A DNA stretch of 5,950 nt from Bacteroides sp. GTDB taxonomy: Bacteria > Bacteroidota > Bacteroidia > Bacteroidales > GCA-2748055. The position numbers and the translations under genes were made by a program. The stretch lies in assembly GCA_011048475.1 (NCBI GenBank), contig DSDZ01000348.1, positions 1-5,950 of the forward strand, given 5' to 3'. The notes under the pieces are model-generated. The model made no database searches, was not told the origin of the DNA, and saw only the letters and a list, made by a program, of their open reading frames with translations. Positions 1 through 5,950 of the stretch are shown here, one piece after another (position 1 is the stretch's first letter; each line of letters opens with the position of its first letter).

Positions 1-1108
1 GGAATGGCTGGCCTTCCTCCTCCAAGACACGCCAGAACACCCCCTGGTTGGTGCACAGGTATAGTTTATCCCCTTGCCTGGCCGCCGAGTAGACCGCCCC
101 TATGTCCTCCTGCCGAAAAAGGGTATAGGAGGGATCCACCAGAAAGGAAACAAGGTCCACTCCCTGGTCCAGAGAGAGCCAGATATGATCTTTCCCAACA
201 CAGTGGATTCCCAGGACGGTATTGTTCTGCAGGCCGGTGTCATTGTTCAGGCGGTGAGTGAGCCTCCCCTCCGCATCAAATACCATGATCCCGTCCAGGA
301 GCGTTCCGATCACAATCGAGCCTTCTGCTGTGATTGCACCCCTGTTTATCTTGTTCCTGGAGAAATAATCCTTCCACTCCTCCAGCCACGGGACCAGCCT
401 GCCATTCCCATACAGGAACAAACCTTCCGACTCTGTGCCGATCAGCAGACTGGAATCAGGCAGTTGCCTGGTAAAGGCCACCAGGTTGTCTTTGACTACG
501 GGAACTGTCAAATAGGGTATCAGCAGGGTGTCCCCCAGCAGGTACAGCCCTTTTCCCGACAGGTGTGGACAAAGGTTTCCGTTCACAAGGCTCACCGAGT
601 GGATCGACGCATCGGGCCTGACCACCTTAAAGTCTTTGTAATCATAAATAAAAATGGATGTGAAAGAATGAAAGTAGACTTTTTCTTCGGAGATGACCGT
701 GGTCCAGAATTCTTCGTTCTTGCTGAAAAGCGGCTCTGCCAGCGGATTCAGGGAATGGTATTTCAAACTACCCAGACTGTCCCTTCTCCAGAAACCGATC
801 TCCCTGTAGCCGCTGGTGAAGATCCTGCCCTCCTGGTCAATGGCCACCGATCGCAGAACAGTTCCGTTGGGCGAGGGATAAAAATTCCACTCCACTCCGT
901 CAAACTCGAGTAATCCCGCATTATTGGCCACATACACAAATCCATCCCTGTCTGTTGTAATGGACCAGTTCTGGCTCTCTGCACTGTACGCCTGCTTGGT
1001 GAAATTCCGGACCAGGTACGATTCCTGTGACTGGGCATAGATCACGAATGCCGGCCCGATCATGCAGATGAACAAGGATATGGCTCTTCCGGTTATATGT
1101 AGACACAT
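1..1108 (-). CDS. Beta-propeller sensor-regulator, N-terminal part (C-terminus cut off by window edge)
   Basis: This is an open frame of 369 codons that leaves the window without a stop. Residues 1-25 look like a signal sequence: a short n-region with H4 and R8, a hydrophobic core at about 9-24, and likely cleavage near VIYA-QSQ. The rest reads as beta-propeller blades of the Reg_prop type. Diagnostic segments are QNWSITTDRDGFVYVANNAG (47-64 area), LLEFDGVEW (66-74), RSVAIDQEGRIFTSG (86-100) and TGLQNNTVLGIHCVGKDHIW (291-310). These match the periplasmic sensor half of Bacteroidota membrane regulators that continue into a Y_Y_Y domain, a transmembrane helix and a cytoplasmic output, often a LuxR-type HTH. 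The blade wording resembles that LuxR-type group more than classical hybrid two-component sensors, but the deciding C-terminus is missing. The ATG at 1108 is preferred; an in-frame GTG at 1117 would add three residues (M-R-T). It is divergent from the SusC/SusD operon, so control of that operon is inferred. Sensor family is confident; output type is not. Confidence 0.87.
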   Translation of the reverse strand, partial: MCLHITGRAISLFICMIGPAFVIYAQSQESYLVRNFTKQAYSAESQNWSITTDRDGFVYVANNAGLLEFDGVEWNFYPSPNGTVLRSVAIDQEGRIFTSGYREIGFWRRDSLGSLKYHSLNPLAEPLFSKNEEFWTTVISEEKVYFHSFTSIFIYDYKDFKVVRPDASIHSVSLVNGNLCPHLSGKGLYLLGDTLLIPYLTVPVVKDNLVAFTRQLPDSSLLIGTESEGLFLYGNGRLVPWLEEWKDYFSRNKINRGAITAEGSIVIGTLLDGIMVFDAEGRLTHRLNNDTGLQNNTVLGIHCVGKDHIWLSLDQGVDLVSFLVDPSYTLFRQEDIGAVYSAARQGDKLYLCTNQGVFWRVLEEEGQPF

Positions 1109-1213
1109 CGTTCTCACCAGCCTGTTAAAACGGTCCTGAGATGGTGGCAAAATGCCTGAATGCTGTAAATATTACTACAATAATACTGCGTTTTTTCCAT
1201 AATCAAAGAAAAA

Positions 1214-1226
1214 ATTTGTTACAAAT
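1214..1226. promoter_or_regulatory. Small inverted repeat, possible operator
   Basis: ATTTGT-T-ACAAAT is a perfect dyad with 6-base arms around a single central base. It lies about 105 bases upstream of the regulator start and about 195 bases upstream of the transporter start. On the minus strand, TTTCTTTG (1204-1211) follows it after two bases and is one mismatch from the TAnnTTTG -7 element. An autoregulatory site is therefore possible. The surrounding sequence is AT-rich, where a dyad this short can arise by chance, so this is a weak call. Confidence 0.25.
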
Positions 1227-1332
1227 ACTTGGAATCACTGTTCTTTTAAACATCTGTATTTCAATCTTTATCAATTTGCGAACATTATTAAGATGAGTTA
1301 ATAATGAGTGTATATTCAAACACTTTGCCTGA

Positions 1333-1362
1333 CTTGCATCAGAGGTGTAATCAATTGTTTTG
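1333..1362 (+). promoter_or_regulatory. Weak candidate promoter for the SusC/SusD operon
   Basis: CTTG at 1333-1336 and TTGTTTTG at 1355-1362 are separated by 18 bases. Each is one mismatch from the Bacteroidota -33 (TTTG) and -7 (TAnnTTTG) elements. Transcription would start a few bases after 1362, giving a leader of roughly 50-55 bases. Another 7-of-8 match to the -7 element, TCAATTTG at 1271-1278, lacks a well-spaced -33 partner. Operons of this kind usually need an activator, so a poor core promoter would not be surprising. Confidence 0.2.
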
Positions 1363-1421
1363 ATTCAAATGGATTTTTATGGAACTTGTTGATTATAAAC
1401 CTAACTCTTAAACCTTCGGCT

Positions 1422-4400
1422 ATGAAAAAATTGCGATTAATCATGCTTTTCATCCTGGCTGCAGCGGGACTGTCAGCCCAGGATCAACTGACGGTCAGGG
1501 GCAGGGTGACAGATGCAGCAAATGTAGGGATCCCCGGAACGACAGTCATGATCAGGGGGACCCAGCAGGGGACGATCACCGACCTGAACGGGGAATACGA
1601 GATCGAGGCCCCGTCTGATGCGGTCCTGTCATTCAGCTTTATCGGATACCGGACCGAAGAGGTCGATGTGGCCGGCCGGGCGACCATCAATATCCAGCTG
1701 GAAGAAATGGCCTTCGATATGGATGAGGTGGTGGTCATCGGATATGGCACTGCCGCGGTGAAAGACCTGACCGGTTCAGTCTCCGTGGTAAAAGCGGATG
1801 ATATCAACAGACAGCCTGTTCCCAACATCGGTCAGGCCCTGCAGGGAAAAGTGTCCGGCATCCAGGTCTCCAACAACGGAGCTCCCGGAACCGCTCCCAC
1901 AATTCGCATCAGGGGCCTCGGCACCGTCCGGTCCGATGCCAGTCCGCTCTTCGTGGTTGACGATGTGTATGTGGACGACATCAGTTTTCTGTCTCCCCAG
2001 CAGATCGAATCGATCACCGTACTCAAGGATGCTTCCTCGGCGGCCATTTACGGAGTACGTGCTGCGAACGGGGTGATCATCATCACCACCAAGGGAGGAA
2101 AATTCCAGAGCCCGAAATTCAATTACTCGGGATATGTGGGCATCCAGCAGGTTTCCAACCTGCTCGATCTGGCGAATACCCAACAGTACATCACCCTGGT
2201 GAATGAAAAGATTGCCGTGGGCGAGGACAGGGGCACCGCATCCACCCCGTTCGATCCTTCGCTCTACACTGCGGATACCGACTGGTTTGAAGAGATCCTG
2301 AATCCCGCCACCATCCAGAACCACAACATCAGTATTACAGGAGGTGGTGAGAACTCAACTTATTATTACGGCCTGGGGATTACCAGCCAGGAAGGACTTG
2401 TGAAGAATAATGATTACACCCGGATCAACCTGCGGGGAACTTCCGACATCACCGTGAACCGGTTTCTGAGCGCAGGCTACGGGATCACGCTGAACGCCTG
2501 GAAATCGGACAATGCAGCCAACGTGCTCGGCCAGGCTTTCATCGCGCCCCCAGCATTTGATCCCATGGTGGATGCGGACACATTTACCGACCCGGTATCG
2601 CTGGGATTCGGGAATTTTGCCAACCCCGCGGCCACCATCGAATATTACAACAATGTGTCCCAGGGGCTGAATACCCTGGCAAATGTACACGCCCAGATCA
2701 CTCCCATTGAGAACCTCTCCTTCAGAAGTTCCTTCACCTTTGACGGAAGTTACGCAGAGAACAGGAATTATTCTCCGGAATACTGGGTCTCGGTCACACA
2801 GAATGACACCATCTCCCACCTTTCCAAGTCCAATTCACAGGAGCTCAATTACACATTTGATAATACGGTTACCTACGACAAATCATTCGGAGACCACCAG
2901 GTGAAGGTGATGGGAGGCCTCTCTTTTGTTCAGTTCAGAAGCCAGGGCCTGAATGCCTCCACCAGCCGGGTACCCTATTTTTCGGAAGCCACGCTCTACC
3001 TGAACAACGGGTCCATCGAGGATCTGAGCGCAGGGGATTACGGTTCGCTTATCCGGAGCACCTCCTATTTCGGAAGACTCTTCTACTCCTTCAGGGAACG
3101 CTATCTGATGACCGCCACTTTCCGGCGGGACGGCTCATCCACCTTCCCCGGTGAAAAACGGTGGGGGAATTTCCCGTCGCTCGGACTGGGATGGGTGGTA
3201 TCACAGGAAGATTTCTTTGACGGGATCAGTGCCATCGACTTTCTGAAGGTAAAGGCCAGCTGGGGGATCCTGGGGAACAATCAGGTTCCGCAGAACGCCT
3301 ATACGGTGACCGTGAATAACTGGGGCGGTTATTCCGTGGTATACGGACCCTACGGCAGCTCTACCATCCACCAGGGGGCGTCCATCACCTCGCTGGTCGA
3401 ACCGCTGCTGCGCTGGGAGATCGTCGAGGAATATGACCTGGGGATCGAATCGCTGATGCTGGATTACCGCCTCAACCTGGAGCTCGGAATGTACCGGCGG
3501 ATGACAAGGGCTGCCATTTTCCCGGTCCCGCTGATCGGCACGGCCGGCACCTCGGGAAGCAGTTACCTGGATAACAATGCGGATATCCTGAATACCGGGG
3601 TGGAATTAAGTGCCAGCTGGAATAACCAGATAAGCGACAGGCTCTCCTACAATGTGGGCGGAAATGTATCCTTCAACCATAATAAAGTTTTTGATCTTGA
3701 ACCCGGGACCCTCCCCTTCTATGATGCGAACGCATTTAACGGTGCGCTTGCAACCTATACACAGCAAGGGCATCCCATCGGAGAGTTCTATGTTCTGGAG
3801 GTGGACGGGGTCTTCCAGAGTTTTGATGAAGTGAATAATTATACCGGCGGGGAAGGCGACCCGATCATGCCGGATGCCGTTCCGGGCGATTTTCGTTATG
3901 TGGATCAGAACGATGATGGTATCATTGATGATAACGACCGGATCCCCTACGGAAGTTACACGCCCAAAGTGCTCTACTCCTTTAACATGGGAGTGAATGT
4001 GGGACTGTTCGATTTTTCCATTGAAATGCACGGAGTGGGAGGGAACAAAATCTACAATGCCAAGCGGGCGAACCGTTTCGGCAACGAAAACTATGATGCC
4101 GATTTTGCGGAGAACAGGTGGCACGGGGAAGGGACAAGCGACACCTATCCGTCGGCCGACCTGGCAGGAGGAAAAAATATCTATCCCAACACCTTTCTTG
4201 TCGAATCGGGTGCCTACTTCCGCATCCGGAATGTCCAGGCTGGCTACACCCTGCCCGCAAGGTTGACCGAACGCCTGACCGGCGAAAGGATCCGGGTCTA
4301 TCTGAGTGCCCAGAATCCCTTGACCCTTTTCTCATATAACGGTTTTTCTCCCGAGATCCCGGGAGGGAGTCCGTCCACAGCAGGTATGGATTACGGGGTG

Positions 4401-4448
4401 TATCCGCTTTCCAGGATCACCAACGTGGGCATAACCATGGATTTTTAA
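1422..4448 (+). CDS. SusC/RagA-family TonB-dependent outer-membrane transporter
   Basis: A complete 1008-residue protein, a normal length for the family, that imports nutrient oligomers across the outer membrane using TonB energy. Residues 1-20 are a signal peptide (MKKLRLIMLF..., cleavage near LSAQ-DQ), which fixes the start at 1422 rather than the in-frame GTG at 1308. Residues about 23-95 form the carboxypeptidase-D-regulatory-like domain typical of SusC (VRGRVTD, DLNGEYEI, FSFIGYRTEEV). DEVVVIGYGT (101-110) is the conserved TonB-box region. The plug covers about 112-226, with ALQGKVSGIQV, IRIRGLGT, SPLFVVDDV and VLKDASSAAIYG followed by ANGVIIITTKGG. The rest is the 22-strand-type barrel, with family motifs FGRLFYSFRERYLMTATFRR (550-569), DGSSTFPGEKRWGNFPSLGL (570-589), NTGVELSASW (724-733) and PIGEFYVLEVDGVF (785-798). 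The chain ends in GITMDF, with the aromatic terminus expected for BAM-assembled barrels. It stands first in an operon with the SusD gene. Substrate is unknown. Residues 828-839 resemble an EF-hand loop. Confidence 0.97.
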   Translation: MKKLRLIMLFILAAAGLSAQDQLTVRGRVTDAANVGIPGTTVMIRGTQQGTITDLNGEYEIEAPSDAVLSFSFIGYRTEEVDVAGRATINIQLEEMAFDMDEVVVIGYGTAAVKDLTGSVSVVKADDINRQPVPNIGQALQGKVSGIQVSNNGAPGTAPTIRIRGLGTVRSDASPLFVVDDVYVDDISFLSPQQIESITVLKDASSAAIYGVRAANGVIIITTKGGKFQSPKFNYSGYVGIQQVSNLLDLANTQQYITLVNEKIAVGEDRGTASTPFDPSLYTADTDWFEEILNPATIQNHNISITGGGENSTYYYGLGITSQEGLVKNNDYTRINLRGTSDITVNRFLSAGYGITLNAWKSDNAANVLGQAFIAPPAFDPMVDADTFTDPVSLGFGNFANPAATIEYYNNVSQGLNTLANVHAQITPIENLSFRSSFTFDGSYAENRNYSPEYWVSVTQNDTISHLSKSNSQELNYTFDNTVTYDKSFGDHQVKVMGGLSFVQFRSQGLNASTSRVPYFSEATLYLNNGSIEDLSAGDYGSLIRSTSYFGRLFYSFRERYLMTATFRRDGSSTFPGEKRWGNFPSLGLGWVVSQEDFFDGISAIDFLKVKASWGILGNNQVPQNAYTVTVNNWGGYSVVYGPYGSSTIHQGASITSLVEPLLRWEIVEEYDLGIESLMLDYRLNLELGMYRRMTRAAIFPVPLIGTAGTSGSSYLDNNADILNTGVELSASWNNQISDRLSYNVGGNVSFNHNKVFDLEPGTLPFYDANAFNGALATYTQQGHPIGEFYVLEVDGVFQSFDEVNNYTGGEGDPIMPDAVPGDFRYVDQNDDGIIDDNDRIPYGSYTPKVLYSFNMGVNVGLFDFSIEMHGVGGNKIYNAKRANRFGNENYDADFAENRWHGEGTSDTYPSADLAGGKNIYPNTFLVESGAYFRIRNVQAGYTLPARLTERLTGERIRVYLSAQNPLTLFSYNGFSPEIPGGSPSTAGMDYGVYPLSRITNVGITMDF

Positions 4449-4478
4449 CCGATGTACCATTTCATAAAATACAACGCC

Positions 4479-5909
4479 ATGAAAGGAACAATTATCATAC
4501 TGACAATCGCCCTGGGATTGATGGTATCCTGCAAGGATTACCTGGAATTTCCCCCGGAAGGCGAAATCCCCAGGGAAGAATTCTTCAAAAATCAGGAAGA
4601 TGCCCAGAAGGCCGTGAATGCGATGTACGGATATTTGAGGTCCTGGGATATCTCCGCTTTCAATTACCTCATCCTGGGTTCCCTCCCATCCGATGAAATA
4701 CTCAAGGGAAGCAGTCCGGGCGACGGATCCTGGGCCAATGACTATGTGAATTACCAGCATACCAAGACACAACAGCAGATCAAAGATTTCTGGAGCGGGC
4801 GATATAACGGGATCAACCTGTCGAACCAGGTCCTCACCAACGTACCCGACATTGAAATGGACCAGGGGGTGAAAAAGCGAATGATTGCCGAAGCCCGTTT
4901 CATGCGCGGGTTCCATTATTTCTACCTGGTAAGGGCTTTCGGGGGCGTACCGCTGATCGAAGAGGTGCCGGCCGGACCGGAAGGATTGATCCGCACCACA
5001 CTCGAGGAGACCTGGGATTTTATCGAAGCGGACCTCAGGGCGGCCATACCGGATCTTCCCGAAACAGTTCCCACCTCCGAATACGGACGTGCCACCCGCT
5101 GGGCGGCCAAGGGAATGCTGGCCAAGGTGCTTATGTACAGGGAGGACTGGGCGGAATGTAAATCCGTATCGGACGACATCATCGACAACGGACCCTTTGA
5201 CCTGTACCCCGATTTCTACCGGCTGTTCAGGCCCGAACAGGAGTTCTGCGAGGAATCCCTGTTTGAGATCGTGGCGACACAGGTTCCCGGCGAGGGAGAC
5301 CTGTCCAACAGCCAGTTCGCTGAAACGCAGGCAGTGCGGGGACAGTTCGGATGGGGATGGTTCGTGCCCACCGATAAGCTGGCCGCTGCCTTCGATGCGG
5401 CCGGCGACGAGGTCCGGAAAGCCGTGACCATCCTTTACAGGGGGGATGCAACCGAAGACGGGGATACCATAGCCGGTGTCGAGACCATGGAGGGGGTGGA
5501 TGTTCCCAGGTACAACGGGAAAGCATATGTGCCTTCCAGGATCCCGAGGGTGACTGGCCCCTACGGATGCGATCAGAATGTGCGGATCCTCCGTTTTGCG
5601 GAAATCCTGCTGATCAATGCCGAGGCGGCATTCCATGCGGGAGGTGATGCGGCGACCCCCCTGAACAGGGTGAGGGCCCGTGCCAGTCTTGATCCCATCG
5701 GCAGCCCTGGTATCGAGGACATCTGGGAAGAGCGGCGGCTTGAACTGGCCGGGGAACAGGACCGTTACTGGGACCTGCTCCGTACGGGAAGGGCTGCATC
5801 GGTGCTGGCAGAGTACGGCTTCAAGCAGGGGAAACACGAATGGTACCCCATACCCCAGACCGAGGTGGAGCTGAGCGGGGGACAACTGGAACAGAATCCG
5901 GGCTGGTAG
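4479..5909 (+). CDS. SusD/RagB-family surface nutrient-binding lipoprotein
   Basis: A complete 476-residue protein, slightly short for the family. It is expected to sit on the cell surface as a hinged lid on the SusC barrel and bind the transported ligand. MKGTIIILTIALGLMVSC is a lipoprotein signal peptide with the lipidated cysteine at residue 18. It is followed by K-D, consistent with a Bacteroidota surface-export signal. The N-terminal SusD-like region includes FMRGFHYFYLVRAFGGVPLI (141-160) and the helical TPR-like RWAAKGMLAKVLMYREDWAE (207-226). The C-terminal SusD/RagB region includes RILRFAEILLINAEAAF (369-385), WEERRLELAGEQDRYWDLLR (416-435) and WYPIPQTEVELSGGQLEQNP (455-474), ending NPGW. 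The ATG at 4479 gives a standard lipoprotein leader. The in-frame ATG at 4452, three bases after the SusC stop, would add nine residues (MYHFIKYNA) and cannot be excluded. The 30-base gap and the pairing indicate co-transcription with the transporter. Ligand cannot be predicted from the sequence alone. Confidence 0.96.
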   Translation: MKGTIIILTIALGLMVSCKDYLEFPPEGEIPREEFFKNQEDAQKAVNAMYGYLRSWDISAFNYLILGSLPSDEILKGSSPGDGSWANDYVNYQHTKTQQQIKDFWSGRYNGINLSNQVLTNVPDIEMDQGVKKRMIAEARFMRGFHYFYLVRAFGGVPLIEEVPAGPEGLIRTTLEETWDFIEADLRAAIPDLPETVPTSEYGRATRWAAKGMLAKVLMYREDWAECKSVSDDIIDNGPFDLYPDFYRLFRPEQEFCEESLFEIVATQVPGEGDLSNSQFAETQAVRGQFGWGWFVPTDKLAAAFDAAGDEVRKAVTILYRGDATEDGDTIAGVETMEGVDVPRYNGKAYVPSRIPRVTGPYGCDQNVRILRFAEILLINAEAAFHAGGDAATPLNRVRARASLDPIGSPGIEDIWEERRLELAGEQDRYWDLLRTGRAASVLAEYGFKQGKHEWYPIPQTEVELSGGQLEQNPGW

Positions 5910-5937
5910 TCCGGGAGGGTAAAAAACAGACGTATCT

Positions 5938-5950
5938 ATGACATATACCA
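5938..5950 (+). CDS. Possible start of a downstream operon gene (only M-T-Y-T visible)
   Basis: An ATG lies 28 bases after the SusD stop, preceded by an A-rich run (AAAAAACAG, 5921-5929) and a purine-rich GGGAGGG further upstream. No terminator-like hairpin separates it from SusD. The spacing equals that between the SusC and SusD genes, and such operons commonly continue with a surface glycan-binding protein or an enzyme. Four codons are too few to identify a product or to prove that the frame stays open. Confidence 0.3.

Larger units (their letters stand above)
1109..1421. other. Divergent intergenic region between regulator and transport operon
   Basis: These 313 bases separate two divergent starts and are markedly richer in A+T than the genes on either side. 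No tRNA, no convincing small gene and no strong terminator hairpin was seen. The frame of the SusC gene stays open upstream to a GTG at 1308. That 38-codon stretch lacks SusC-family character, and a good signal peptide begins only at 1422, so I read it as untranslated. Both promoters and any operator for the regulator should lie here. Matches to the Bacteroidota promoter consensus (TTTG near -33, TAnnTTTG near -7) are all imperfect. Confidence 0.8.

Noticed and set aside
74..913. A 279-codon plus-strand open frame at the left end
   Set aside because: It is the codon-register mirror of the minus-strand regulator, which carries the signal sequence and propeller motifs. The plus-strand translation shows no family features.
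763..1106. Two short minus-strand frames (763-1038 and 921-1106) at the start of the regulator
   Set aside because: They are out-of-frame shadows. The frame starting at 1108 stays open to the window edge with coherent propeller motifs, and no frameshift is needed to join anything.
1162..1196. A possible hairpin (GCTGTAAAT ... AATACTGC) followed by a run of T, resembling a terminator
   Set aside because: Only about five base pairs form, interrupted by mismatches, and the interior does not pair. It also sits between divergent starts, where no transcript is expected to end.
1270..1369. Short repeated words in the intergenic region (ATCAATT at 1270 and 1350, ATTCAAA at 1314 and 1363)
   Set aside because: They are seven bases long, AT-rich, and do not share a common spacing, so chance is the simplest explanation.
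1776..4124. Several 150-180 codon minus-strand frames inside the SusC gene (1776-2324, 2355-2819, 3606-4124)
   Set aside because: All are in codon register with the SusC frame and arise from the same avoidance of TTA, CTA and TCA codons. None looks like a protein.
4332..5885. A 517-codon minus-strand open frame antisense to nearly all of the SusD gene
   Set aside because: It lies in exact codon register with the SusD frame, so its stops would require the sense codons TTA, CTA or TCA, which this GC-rich gene avoids. Its translation has no recognisable domain, whereas the sense strand is a clear SusD protein.
1..5950. Search for CRISPR arrays, insertion sequences, tRNA/rRNA genes or a novel defence or mobile system
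   Set aside because: No regularly spaced repeats, transposase motifs, terminal inverted repeats or structured RNA signatures were seen by eye. Coding content is fully explained by the regulator and the SusC/SusD pair.

Overview
The window is a stretch of a Bacteroidota chromosome, most likely from the class Bacteroidia. The evidence is a SusC/SusD outer-membrane pair, a gene family pair confined to that phylum, next to a divergently transcribed membrane sensor-regulator of a type common beside such pairs. Coding sequence is visibly GC-rich while the one long intergenic gap is AT-rich. None of the starts has a strong Shine-Dalgarno sequence, which is usual in this phylum. The genus cannot be read from the window.

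Layout. Bases 1-1108 (minus strand) hold the N-terminal 369 codons of a large sensor-regulator: a signal sequence followed by periplasmic beta-propeller repeats. The gene runs off the left edge, so its output domain is not visible. Bases 1109-1421 are a 313-base divergent intergenic region that should contain both promoters; it has one small inverted repeat and only weak promoter matches. Bases 1422-4448 (plus) encode a complete 1008-residue SusC/RagA-type TonB-dependent transporter. Bases 4479-5909 (plus) encode a complete 476-residue SusD/RagB-type surface lipoprotein, 30 bases after the transporter. At 5938 an ATG may begin a third operon gene, but only four codons are visible.

How the parts work together. 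In known loci of this kind the SusD lipoprotein lids the extracellular mouth of the SusC barrel. Together they capture an oligomeric nutrient, usually a glycan, and import it with TonB-ExbBD energy. The divergent regulator would sense a ligand in the periplasm and switch the transport operon on. The window contains no glycoside hydrolase, lyase, sulfatase or peptidase, so the substrate cannot be assigned. Everything here fits a standard polysaccharide-utilization-type locus. I found no convincing sign of a previously undescribed system.
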